64,000 bases of DNA from positions 659,552-723,551 of the forward strand of contig NZ_KQ954245.1 in assembly GCF_001519075.1 (NCBI RefSeq). Direction: 5' to 3'. How positions within the stretch are numbered: position 1 is the stretch's first letter; each line of letters begins with the position of its first letter. This document shows, piece after piece, positions 10,331-18,993 of this stretch. The notes beneath the pieces are model-generated. The model was given only the letters and a program-made list of their open reading frames with translations, was not told the DNA's origin and did not search any database. The position numbers and the translations under genes were made by a program. This stretch comes from Novosphingobium fuchskuhlense. GTDB lineage: Bacteria; Pseudomonadota; Alphaproteobacteria; Sphingomonadales; Sphingomonadaceae.

Positions 10331-13300
10331 CTAAAAGGATTCCTGCGCTGCCTGAAGGGAAGGCTTGTGCGCCGCCATCAGCGCCGCCGGGATCGCGATG
10401 AGCTGCGGTGTATGGCTATAGAGCAGCGCGGCTTCCACCAGGCGTCCCGGATAGATCACCTCCAGCGCGGCGACATAGGCGGCCATCTGGCGAAGACTGG
10501 CAAGCGGCACATCGTCAATCCCTTGCGGCGGCCGCCGGTCGGTCTTGAAATCGACAACCTGCACGCGGCCCTCCTGAAGCAACAGGCGGTCGAGCGTGCC
10601 GCTCACGACACGCTCTCCCACCACCGCGGCAATCGGGACTTCGGCGAGCGAGCCGGGCCCGAATACTTCGGCCCATGCGGGCTCCGCCAGCACGCGGATC
10701 GCGGCAGCAGCCATGGCGGCCCGATCCTCTGCCGCAAACTCTGGTCCCATCCGCGAGAGCCAGCCAAGTGCCGCCGCTTCCCGGGCTTCCGGTGCCAGTT
10801 CGGGCAACCGCTCGATCAGCCGGTGCATCAGCGTCCCGCGCCGCGCCGCCATGCGCGCAGCGGGACCGGGGCGCGAGGGCGGGTCCGAGGCCTCATCTGC
10901 CTCGCCAAGCCTCGACGGCGCGAGCGGGCGCGGCGGACGCGGCTCGGCCGGCAGCGGGGCGTCAAGCCACTCGGGCAGGTCGATGGACGGAGCGGGTGGT
11001 TGCAGCACGGCCGCAGCGGCTGGCGGCAAGGGTCCCAGACCGCCAAGCTGGCGGGAGGCGCCCCAGATCGGATCTTCACGCCATTCGCCGTCTTCATCCC
11101 CGAACAGGGGGGCAAGCTGGGCATACCAGCTTTCCTCGGGCGGGGCCTTGTCGCGGCTGCGCAGCGCGCCGCCGATAAACAGCGCCTCCTCCGCGCGCGT
11201 CATCGCGACATAGAGCAGCCGCCAGTGTTCCTCGCGCTCGGCAGCAGCTGCCCGCTCGGCTTCCACGCGCACCGGTCCTGCCTGTTCGGCCTTGCGCAGC
11301 GGCGGAAGCGGGACGGTGCGCCGCTCGCCCGCCACGTCCTCGATCAGCGCGAGCTCACGCGTGGCCTGTCCGGGATCAGCAGCGGCATCGGCGAGGATCA
11401 CGATGGGCGCTTCGAGGCCCTTCGAGCCATGCACCGTCATCACCCGCACCAGATCGGCTTTCTGCCCTGTCTCGCGCTTCAGCTCGCCATCGCCCGCATC
11501 GAACCATTGCAGGAAGCCGACAAGGCTCGGTGTCTGCCCGCCCGCATAGGCGCTGGCGGCATTGATCAGTTCGTCGATCGGGTCGTTGACCTCGGCACCA
11601 AGCCGCGCAACCAGCCTGCGCCGACCCTGCCACGGCCCCACCAGCAGCCAGTGCAGCAATTGCGCCGGAGTGCCAAAATCGGCCTTCGCCAGCGCGCCGC
11701 GCAGCTGCTCCATCGCGGCATGGGTTTCCGGGCCTTCGGTGCTGCGCAGATGATCCCAGAGCGCTGTGCCCTTGGCGCGGTAACCGTGCTGCAACAGCAT
11801 GTCCTGCGACCAGCCCACCAGCGGCGACACCAGCAGCGAGGCGAGGTTGAGATCGTCGAGGGGCTGGGAACAGAAGCGCAGCACCGCGACGAGGTCCTTG
11901 ACCGCCAGCGGCGCACCGAGCCGAAGCCGGTCCACGCCCGCCACTGGAACCCCGCGCGCATGAAGCCGCGCCACAATCAACCCTGCCAGCGCCTTCCTGG
12001 AACGCACCAGAACCATGATATCGCCCGGTGTCGCACGGCGCGGACTGCCCTTATGCAGCGGAAACCCTGCATCGAGCCATTGGCGCACCTGCAGCGCGAT
12101 CTGGTCGGCCATCACGCGGTCCGGGCGCGAAAGCCAGGTCTCGGCGCCTTCGTCCCCCTCACCGGCAGGAGCCTCATCTTCTTCGTCCGCCGAGCCGCCG
12201 ACCGGTTTCCACAGCGTGACCATGCCGGGGCGCGCCTCATCGCCCCGGTGCGGCTCCGGCGCCTCGGGCAGGCCGAAGCGTTCGGTACCAATGGCCTTGA
12301 TCGCGCGATCGACGAAGGCGAGCACCGACGCAGCCGTGCGGTATGACCGGCCGAGGCCCAGTGGCAGAAGCGCCTTGCCGGGATCGGCTGTCACTGCCGC
12401 GAGGGCATCCAGTTCGCGCCGCACGCGTTCCCGGGCAAGCGCGAAATTTTCCGGACTGGTGCCCTGAAAACCGAAGATAGCCTGCTTGTAGTCGCCCACC
12501 ACGAACAGGGTCCGATTGGCCTCACCGCGCTGCCCTTCGCCGCTGAAGAAATCGCCGACGAGCCCGTCGAGCACGATCCGCCATTGCGCCGCATTGGTAT
12601 CCTGCGCTTCATCGACAAGGATGTGATCGAAGCGGCGGTCTAGCTTGTAGCGGATCCATTCGGCCGGGGCCTGCCTGGTCAGCAGATCGGCAGCGGCACG
12701 GATCTGGTCATCGAAATCAATAAAGCCCTCTCGGACCTTCGCCTCGCCCCAGGCGAGCGCGAAGCGGCGGCCAAGGGTGAGCGCGGGATCGAGGCGGGCG
12801 GCCAGATCGATGAGCGCCCGCATCTCCTGCACCCGCTGCAAATCCTCGATCACGCTGAGCTGGTAATCGGCATACTGCGGCTCGTGCTTGATCAGATAGC
12901 GCGGCGACTTGGCGCTGCCGTCTTTGTTTACGAACTGACGCGCAAAATCGTCCAGCCCTGCCATCCGAGCTGTCGGCAATGCCTCCAGCCAGTCCTTCAT
13001 TATCGCTGCGCTGTCGAGCCCGGACTTAGTGCCCCAGCGCCGATTGGCTTCCATGCAGACCTCGACGGCCCGCACGTCGAATACGCTGTCGCGGACCAGA
13101 TCGGCGAGCCCCGAGCCGTCTTCCTCCGCATCGAGCCCGAGCAGCCGGTTGATCCGCGGACGGAGCGGCGGCTGCCATGCACCCGGGCCCTCCCACAGGT
13201 CATGAGCCGAAGCGCAGCGCAGCAGAAAGGCGGGCACGGCGTCCTCGCCCATGCGCAGGCTGAGGTCTTCAAGCGCGTTGAACAGGGCCTCGTCGCCCTG

Positions 13301-13810
13301 CTGCTGCGCCTCGATCAGCAACGTGGCCAGCACCTCGCGCAGCAGCAGATCGCGGTCGCGGTCTTCCATCGCACGCGTGCCGGGCACCAGCCCTGCCTCC
13401 GCCGGAAAGGCCCCGAGCAGCCACTGCGAGAAGGCGTGGATCGTCTCGATCCGCAGGCCCCCGCCCGGACAATCGAGCACTGCGGCAAACAGGCTGCGCG
13501 CGCGGGCAACGGTCTGCGGCCCCATAGAGGCACCGATATCGCCAAGCTCGCGGGCCAGTTGGGTTTCTGGCAGGCGCACCCAGCGGGCAAGAACATCGTT
13601 CACCCGCGTGGCCATTTCCGCCGCGCCCGCCTTGGTGAAGGTGAGGCACAGGATCTGGTCGGGCGAGACGCCGTCCTGCAGCAGCAGGCGCAGGACGCGC
13701 GCGGAGAGAACCTGCGTCTTGCCCGTACCGGCAGAGGCAGACAGCCACACCGTCCGCTCCGGCTGAACGGCAAGGCGCTGGTTGTCCTGCAGCGGATAGA
13801 CCTGGCTCAT
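10331..13810 (-). CDS. addA: double-strand break repair helicase-nuclease AddA
   Basis: Large subunit of the AddAB (RexAB) complex, the alphaproteobacterial counterpart of RecBCD, which resects DNA ends for RecA loading. The 1159-residue protein shows UvrD-type helicase motifs: Walker A SASAGTGKTQVLSA near residue 24, Walker B HILVDEAQDTNAAQW, motif III VVGDYKQAIFGFQG, motif V VMTVHGSKGLEAPIVIL and motif VI LLYVAMTRAEEALF. The C-terminal nuclease motif VQVVDFKTDRRPP is intact. The start MSQVYPLQD overlaps the addB stop by 4 nt (ATGA). An upstream in-frame ATG would lie inside addB. Confidence 0.96.
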   Translation of the reverse strand: MSQVYPLQDNQRLAVQPERTVWLSASAGTGKTQVLSARVLRLLLQDGVSPDQILCLTFTKAGAAEMATRVNDVLARWVRLPETQLARELGDIGASMGPQTVARARSLFAAVLDCPGGGLRIETIHAFSQWLLGAFPAEAGLVPGTRAMEDRDRDLLLREVLATLLIEAQQQGDEALFNALEDLSLRMGEDAVPAFLLRCASAHDLWEGPGAWQPPLRPRINRLLGLDAEEDGSGLADLVRDSVFDVRAVEVCMEANRRWGTKSGLDSAAIMKDWLEALPTARMAGLDDFARQFVNKDGSAKSPRYLIKHEPQYADYQLSVIEDLQRVQEMRALIDLAARLDPALTLGRRFALAWGEAKVREGFIDFDDQIRAAADLLTRQAPAEWIRYKLDRRFDHILVDEAQDTNAAQWRIVLDGLVGDFFSGEGQRGEANRTLFVVGDYKQAIFGFQGTSPENFALARERVRRELDALAAVTADPGKALLPLGLGRSYRTAASVLAFVDRAIKAIGTERFGLPEAPEPHRGDEARPGMVTLWKPVGGSADEEDEAPAGEGDEGAETWLSRPDRVMADQIALQVRQWLDAGFPLHKGSPRRATPGDIMVLVRSRKALAGLIVARLHARGVPVAGVDRLRLGAPLAVKDLVAVLRFCSQPLDDLNLASLLVSPLVGWSQDMLLQHGYRAKGTALWDHLRSTEGPETHAAMEQLRGALAKADFGTPAQLLHWLLVGPWQGRRRLVARLGAEVNDPIDELINAASAYAGGQTPSLVGFLQWFDAGDGELKRETGQKADLVRVMTVHGSKGLEAPIVILADAAADPGQATRELALIEDVAGERRTVPLPPLRKAEQAGPVRVEAERAAAAEREEHWRLLYVAMTRAEEALFIGGALRSRDKAPPEESWYAQLAPLFGDEDGEWREDPIWGASRQLGGLGPLPPAAAAVLQPPAPSIDLPEWLDAPLPAEPRPPRPLAPSRLGEADEASDPPSRPGPAARMAARRGTLMHRLIERLPELAPEAREAAALGWLSRMGPEFAAEDRAAMAAAAIRVLAEPAWAEVFGPGSLAEVPIAAVVGERVVSGTLDRLLLQEGRVQVVDFKTDRRPPQGIDDVPLASLRQMAAYVAALEVIYPGRLVEAALLYSHTPQLIAIPAALMAAHKPSLQAAQESF

Positions 13811-16806
13811 GCGGTGCTCGCCTCCCGGCCCTGCCACTCCTCGAGCCGCATGAGCTGGTCATAATCGGTGTAGCCGGGCAGATCCGGATTGGGCCGCGCT
13901 GTGAAGGGTTCGTCGCCGAGGATCCACTTGTCGATGGCCTCGGTAAGATAGCGCAGCGTCTCGGGCACAAAATCCTCCCGCGAGAGGCCGGTCTTCTTCT
14001 TGCCTTCCAGCACCGGCTCTTCGCAGTAGCCGAAACTGTCCGCCTTCTTCTGCAGCGACCAGTATTCGAAGCGGTGCGCCGTGCCACCAAGTCCCTCGAA
14101 CCCGCCGCGTTCGGCGATCAGGCCAACCAGCCCCAGCTGCAAGGCAAAACCTTCCTGCACCATGCGTCCCGAAGGCGGCTTCCCCGTCTTGTAGTCGACC
14201 ACCGCCAGCGTCCCGTCGGCGAGACGGTCGATCCGGTCCGCCCGGCCATGGAGCCTGACACCCTTGATCAGAACCGCACCGGTCTTCTCCCACAGCACCG
14301 GCAAACGGCCCTGCAGCGCGAGTTCGGCGTCGTAGTCCTCGACCCACTGCAGCGCCGCCAGCAGGCGCGGCCGCCACAGGCCGCGCATGAACGGGTGTGC
14401 GCTCATCGCGGCAAGCTTTTGCTCCGCCAGCGGCAGCAAGGCACCGCGCTGGCTACCGGCATCGTGCCATTGCTTCAGCACCTCATGCACCGCTGTCCCC
14501 CGCCACGCCGCCGTGGGTGCGGCATCGAGCAGATCGAGGGTACGCAGCCCCAGAATGGCCTGCGCATAGAACTGGTAAGGATCGCCGCGCAGCCGGTCCA
14601 GCGCGGTGGAGGAAATGCTGACCCGCCGCTGCTCGGCGCTCGGCATGGGCGCAGGCTGCGGATACGGCGCGACCGGTGGGGCCGCGTCGACGAGGCGCGC
14701 AATGCGCACCGCCCCTGTTTCGCGCTCAAGTTCGCGTCCCAGCATGGCGCGGATGCGCAGGAGGAAGCGCGAGGGAATGACAGGCCCCGCCGCATCGCGT
14801 GCGGCATGGCTGAGTACGACTTCCGGCGCGCCAAGCGCGGCGGCCAGATCGTGCGCGGCAAGACCGATGCGGAAATCCGCCCCCGGAATGCCGAGCGCGC
14901 GCAGCACGGGCGGAGCGAGCAGCGGATCGGGCGCCGGCGCCGCGGGCCAGGTCCCCTCGGTCATCCCGGCGCAAATCACAAGATCCGCCCGGCTCATGCG
15001 CGCTTCGAGCAGACCATAGATCGCGAGGCGCGGGTGCCCGCCATAAGGGGGGCGCACTGCGATCTCGGCCAGCGCATCGCTGAGCAGGGCATGGAGATCG
15101 GCGGGTTCCACCGGCAGGGCACTCGCCTGTGCGGCATCCCGCCACTGTTCGACGAACGCGGCCAGCGCGCGGCCGTCCGCCTCTGCCCAGATCGCCGGAC
15201 CGCACAGCCGCTCCGCCACATCCGCCAGACGATCGAGCCCGATCGCAAGCGAGGGCGGCGCGGCATCATCGACGAGGGGCGCAAGCTCTGTCGCCACCTC
15301 GTCCCACCATGCGGCAAGACCGGGATGATCCTTCTCCTTCGCCGCCACCGCGCGGCGGACGGCTTCGAGCCCGGGCCCGGGACGCGGGCCACGCAGGAGA
15401 AGATCGAGCTCGCGCACCCGTTCGAGCCACGACGCCCTGCCCTCTCCGCGCCGAACCAGAGGATGGCCGAGCAGCGCCAGCAGCGGCACCGGCGCGGCAC
15501 TGGTTGCGGCGATCTCAGCCAGTTGCAGCAGCACACGCCCGGCGGGGGTCTGCGACAGCGGGCGGCCTGCCGTGTCGTCGGCGGCAATGCCCCAGCGCTC
15601 GAGATGGGCCACAAGCCGCTGGGCAAGATCGCGGTCAGGCGTGATCACGGCGACCCGCTTCTCCGGCACCATCAGAGCTTCGCGCACCAGCACGGCAATT
15701 GCCTGCGCTTCCTCTTCCGGATGCGCCGTTTCCATGAGGCGGACGCCTGACAGACGCCGCGCTTCGGGCGGAAGCGAAGCCCATAACGTGCTCGCCTCGG
15801 GCGGCAGGAACAGGTTCGAGATGGCGCGGCTGCGTTCGGGTGGGGCCGCTGCGGGGCCGGACCGGTGCCACGCCTGCACTTCCCCGCGCGAAATCCCCAT
15901 GCGGGCGAGCAGCAGTTTGAGATGGTACTGCGGATGGGTCGCCACATCGCCGCGCCCGAAGACAGGGGCGTCCGGGGTGTCGCCATTGCCGGCCACGCCC
16001 AGTGCATCCCAGACGGCATCGGGCAGCGCCAGATCAAGATCGGGGAGGATCACCGCGCCGCGCGGCAGATCAGCAATGCTGCGCAGCAATCGGGCCACGG
16101 CGGGTGCCGCAGAAGTAACGCCTGCGGCAACCACGGGATAGGCCGGGGGATTTTCTCGCCAATGCTGCGCAACATGGGAGAGCAGGAGATTGCGGCGAAC
16201 CGGAGCGTCGATCTCCCCGCGCGCCTCGCAGTGCGCCCGCCACCGTGCGAGCAGACGGGCAAATTGCGCGGTGCCGCGTTGCCAGTGTTCGGCAAGATCG
16301 CCAACCAGGCCCACCACCGCGGGATCAAGCAGAGCCTCGAGCGCGACATCTTCCACCGCAAGCCGGTCCATCGCCCGGGCGAGCGCGCGGGCCTGCCGCA
16401 GCAATCCCGGCGCAGACGTGGTGCGCGTCTCGGGATCACTGCGCAGCATGTCTGCCAGCGCCAGAACGCGCAGCACAGGATCGGCAGCCGGCGGAAGTTC
16501 AGTCCCCTGCCCCAGCGGATCGAGCAGCGGCCCCAGGGTCTCGTCGAGATCGAGATCGCCGACTACCGCCATGCGTGGGAGCAGCAGGCCCCCGCTCCTG
16601 CTTTGCTCGTCCCGGCCATCCGCACCACTTGCGCGAATGAACGCCTCGGTGACGATGCGCACCGCGCGGCTGCTCGGCAGCAGCAGCGTCAGCCGGGCCA
16701 GGCCGAAGCCTTCCTCGTGATAGCGCGGGATCAGCCCGGCAACGAGCGCGTCGGCAAAGCCGCGGTGCGCGGCAATCGAATAGACGCTCGGCTTGCTGTC
16801 AGCCAC
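13807..16806 (-). CDS. addB: double-strand break repair protein AddB
   Basis: Partner subunit of AddA, 999 residues, with an inactivated helicase fold and a C-terminal RecB-like nuclease. The N-terminal LTLLLPSSRAVRIV is the degenerate nucleotide-binding loop seen in alphaproteobacterial AddB. The nuclease motif appears as LAVVDYKTGKPPSGRM, followed by the QLGL helix. Translation starts at GTG, and the start overlaps the 3' end of murU by 8 nt. The addB and addA stop and start overlap as ATGA, so the subunits are translationally coupled. Confidence 0.95.
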   Translation of the reverse strand: MADSKPSVYSIAAHRGFADALVAGLIPRYHEEGFGLARLTLLLPSSRAVRIVTEAFIRASGADGRDEQSRSGGLLLPRMAVVGDLDLDETLGPLLDPLGQGTELPPAADPVLRVLALADMLRSDPETRTTSAPGLLRQARALARAMDRLAVEDVALEALLDPAVVGLVGDLAEHWQRGTAQFARLLARWRAHCEARGEIDAPVRRNLLLSHVAQHWRENPPAYPVVAAGVTSAAPAVARLLRSIADLPRGAVILPDLDLALPDAVWDALGVAGNGDTPDAPVFGRGDVATHPQYHLKLLLARMGISRGEVQAWHRSGPAAAPPERSRAISNLFLPPEASTLWASLPPEARRLSGVRLMETAHPEEEAQAIAVLVREALMVPEKRVAVITPDRDLAQRLVAHLERWGIAADDTAGRPLSQTPAGRVLLQLAEIAATSAAPVPLLALLGHPLVRRGEGRASWLERVRELDLLLRGPRPGPGLEAVRRAVAAKEKDHPGLAAWWDEVATELAPLVDDAAPPSLAIGLDRLADVAERLCGPAIWAEADGRALAAFVEQWRDAAQASALPVEPADLHALLSDALAEIAVRPPYGGHPRLAIYGLLEARMSRADLVICAGMTEGTWPAAPAPDPLLAPPVLRALGIPGADFRIGLAAHDLAAALGAPEVVLSHAARDAAGPVIPSRFLLRIRAMLGRELERETGAVRIARLVDAAPPVAPYPQPAPMPSAEQRRVSISSTALDRLRGDPYQFYAQAILGLRTLDLLDAAPTAAWRGTAVHEVLKQWHDAGSQRGALLPLAEQKLAAMSAHPFMRGLWRPRLLAALQWVEDYDAELALQGRLPVLWEKTGAVLIKGVRLHGRADRIDRLADGTLAVVDYKTGKPPSGRMVQEGFALQLGLVGLIAERGGFEGLGGTAHRFEYWSLQKKADSFGYCEEPVLEGKKKTGLSREDFVPETLRYLTEAIDKWILGDEPFTARPNPDLPGYTDYDQLMRLEEWQGREASTA

Positions 16807-17518
16807 GCTGCAAGGCGGCTTCGGTCGGCGCGATCATCTGCGGCGCTCCGACTTCGAACCACAGCCCGCTATGCGAGATGCCGTAAAGCCGGCCTTCGTC
16901 AATCGCCCGGTCCCACAGCACACCGGTGGAGAACGCGCCCTTTGGTGCCTCGCGCAGCAGGCGGTGAGAGACAATCTGGATGCCGGTGTAGATAAACGGG
17001 GCGACGCGGCCCGGCTTGCGACGGGTGATCCGTCCCAGCGGATCGAGATGGAAATCCCCGCGCCCGTTGTAATTGAACGCACGGGCATGGCTGACCAGCA
17101 GCAACAGCGCATCCATCTGCGCGGGATCCCATGCATCGCTCAGCGCTGCAAACACGTTTTGCGGGCCATCAAGCCAGACGTTGTCGCTGTTTAGGCAGAA
17201 GAACGGATCGGCATCGATCAGCGGCAATGCCTTGACCATGCCGCCACCGGTTTCGAGCAGAGCCTCCCGCTCGTCCGAAATCGCGATGGCCGGCGCGCTG
17301 CGCTGCTCCAGATGGGCCTCGATCTGGCCAGGCAGGTAATGGACGTTGACCACCGCGCGCGAGACACCGGCCTCGACGAGCTTGTCGAGGCTGTGATCGA
17401 TCAGCGGCCGTCCGTCGACCCGGACCAGCGGCTTCGGCCGGGTGGCGGTGAGCGGGCGCATGCGCTTCCCGATCCCCGCGGCAAGCACCATCGCCGCATC
17501 GCTTGCGAGCTTGTTCAT
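16799..17518 (-). CDS. murU: N-acetylmuramate alpha-1-phosphate uridylyltransferase
   Basis: A 239-residue nucleotidyltransferase with the signature LAAGIGKRMRPLTATRPKPLV and the metal-binding LNSDN motif. With AmgK it forms the recycling route that turns MurNAc straight into UDP-MurNAc, bypassing fosfomycin-sensitive MurA. The assignment depends on the neighbour: amgK immediately upstream overlaps it by 4 nt (ATGA), the arrangement known from Pseudomonas and Caulobacter. It acts in the cytoplasm. In isolation the sequence could be another NDP-sugar pyrophosphorylase. Confidence 0.9.
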   Translation of the reverse strand: MNKLASDAAMVLAAGIGKRMRPLTATRPKPLVRVDGRPLIDHSLDKLVEAGVSRAVVNVHYLPGQIEAHLEQRSAPAIAISDEREALLETGGGMVKALPLIDADPFFCLNSDNVWLDGPQNVFAALSDAWDPAQMDALLLLVSHARAFNYNGRGDFHLDPLGRITRRKPGRVAPFIYTGIQIVSHRLLREAPKGAFSTGVLWDRAIDEGRLYGISHSGLWFEVGAPQMIAPTEAALQRG

Positions 17519-18540
17519 GCCGCAAACACCCCGCCAAGGCGACCCGATGCCGGATCGCGCAGTTCTGCCGGGATATTGGCATCAAACCATCCTGCCACCG
17601 GCGCGAGCGCGGGGTGCGCCAGATCGCGTTCGAGCAAGCTCCACACGCGCGGGATGTAATCGAGATAGCGCGGCTTGCCGTCGCGCCGCCACAGCCGAAC
17701 GAAAATGCCGACAATCTTGGCGTTGCGCTGCGCGCCGAGCCGCGCGTAGTCCTCAGCAAAGTGCCTGTCTGCGCCGCTTGCCGCAATATAGTGCGCCAGC
17801 ATCTCCTCCTCCAGCGCAGGGTCGACATCGCGCCGGGCATCCTGCAGCAACGAGACCAGATCATAGGCGGCGTGGCCCACAAGCGCGTCCTGGAAATCGA
17901 GCAGGCCCTGCCTGTCGAGCCCGCCTTCAAGCATGATGTTTTCTGCGTGATAATCACGCAGCACCGTCACGCCGGGACGCTGGCGCGACAACAGCGGGCC
18001 GAGCACCTGCTCCCAGGCCTGCGTCCAACCCGCCAGATCGACGGAAAGGCCCTGCGCCGGGCAGTACCATTCGACGAACAGCCGCGCCTCGCGCTGGTAT
18101 TCGGCGAGCGAGTAGAGCGTGAACGGCCCAGCTGGCAGGCGGTGCAACTGCAGCAAGGCCCCGACCGCGTGGGTATAGACCTCGCGCTCGTCCTGCGGCC
18201 AGGCATCGAGGTATTCGCGCATGCGCACTTCGCCAAAATCCTGCAGTAGGACGAAACCCTTCGCGGAATCCTCGGCATAGATTTCCGGCGCGCGCAGACC
18301 ATTGGCGTCGAGCCAGCGGGCCGCGCGCAGGAATGGCTCGGGATCCTCTCCCGGCGGCGGTGCGTGCATCAGCATGGCCGTCTGATCGCTCTTGCGCAGG
18401 CGGAAATAGCGGCGGGCCGAAGCATCGCCGGGAATCGGCTCGACCGCGGCGTCAGCCCAGCCTGCGGCGACCAGGAAGGAATCGGCAGCCTCGGGCAACT
18501 GGCTTGCTGCAACAGCAGTCTCGGAAGGGGTCACGTCCAT
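17515..18540 (-). CDS. amgK: N-acetylmuramate/N-acetylglucosamine anomeric kinase
   Basis: A 341-residue aminoglycoside-phosphotransferase-fold kinase that phosphorylates MurNAc or GlcNAc at C1. Visible: GDASARRYFRL near the N-terminus, FVLLQDFGE in the hinge, the catalytic loop VLRDYHAENIML, and LLDFQDALVGHAAYDLVSLL carrying the metal-binding Asp. The start MDVTPSETAVA overlaps the end of tsaE by 10 nt and its stop overlaps murU. The pair supplies UDP-MurNAc from recycled peptidoglycan. It was named after aminoglycoside kinases by fold only; the murU context makes a resistance role unlikely. Confidence 0.9.
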   Translation of the reverse strand: MDVTPSETAVAASQLPEAADSFLVAAGWADAAVEPIPGDASARRYFRLRKSDQTAMLMHAPPPGEDPEPFLRAARWLDANGLRAPEIYAEDSAKGFVLLQDFGEVRMREYLDAWPQDEREVYTHAVGALLQLHRLPAGPFTLYSLAEYQREARLFVEWYCPAQGLSVDLAGWTQAWEQVLGPLLSRQRPGVTVLRDYHAENIMLEGGLDRQGLLDFQDALVGHAAYDLVSLLQDARRDVDPALEEEMLAHYIAASGADRHFAEDYARLGAQRNAKIVGIFVRLWRRDGKPRYLDYIPRVWSLLERDLAHPALAPVAGWFDANIPAELRDPASGRLGGVFAA

Positions 18541-18980
18541 CCCCTGCGCTCTAGCCAATCCGGACCGGCTTCGACAATGGCGACGCGCTCGTTTTCGCCG
18601 ATTTCGAACCGCATCGAGAGGCATCCCGGCTCATGGGCAAAGCCGCCCGCATGCTCTGGCCATTCGGCGATCAAGACCGCATCGGCGCGATAGTCGTCGA
18701 GGCCCAGTTCGGCCACTTCCTCGGGGTCTTCGAGCCGGTAGAAATCGGCATGGACCACGCGCAGTCGAAGTGCCGGCGGATCATAGACTTCGATGATCGC
18801 GAAGCTGGGGCTTGGCACTTCGCCCGCATAGCCAAGCGCTGAGATGATCGCGCGGGCCATGGTCGTCTTGCCGGCACCAAGGCCGCCGCTCAGCGCGATG
18901 ACATCGCCCGGATGAAGCAGGCCGGCAATGCGTCTGGCCAGCGCATCGGTGGCGGCGAGGTCAGGAAGGGGCACAATCAT
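18531..18980 (-). CDS. tsaE: tRNA threonylcarbamoyladenosine biosynthesis ATPase TsaE
   Basis: A small P-loop ATPase (149 residues) of the TsaBDE complex that makes t6A37 in ANN-decoding tRNAs. The Walker A is LSGGLGAGKTTMARAI, switch I is SPSFAIIEVY, and the family signature HADFYRLEDPEEVAELGLDDY is intact. It lies 13 bp after divL and overlaps amgK. The link of tsaE with a sensor kinase, amgK and murU recurs in alphaproteobacteria. Confidence 0.96.
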   Translation of the reverse strand: MIVPLPDLAATDALARRIAGLLHPGDVIALSGGLGAGKTTMARAIISALGYAGEVPSPSFAIIEVYDPPALRLRVVHADFYRLEDPEEVAELGLDDYRADAVLIAEWPEHAGGFAHEPGCLSMRFEIGENERVAIVEAGPDWLERRGWT

Positions 18981-18993
18981 GGCCGAAACTCCT

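Noticed and set aside
9602..12346. 914-codon plus-strand ORF opposite the M28 peptidase, trxA and addA
   Set aside because: Runs across three clear minus-strand genes; composition rich in Arg, His, Pro and Gln as expected of antisense frames in GC-rich DNA.
17515..18540. Aminoglycoside resistance gene
   Set aside because: The fold is that of aminoglycoside kinases, but the 4-nt overlap with murU identifies the cell-wall recycling kinase AmgK.
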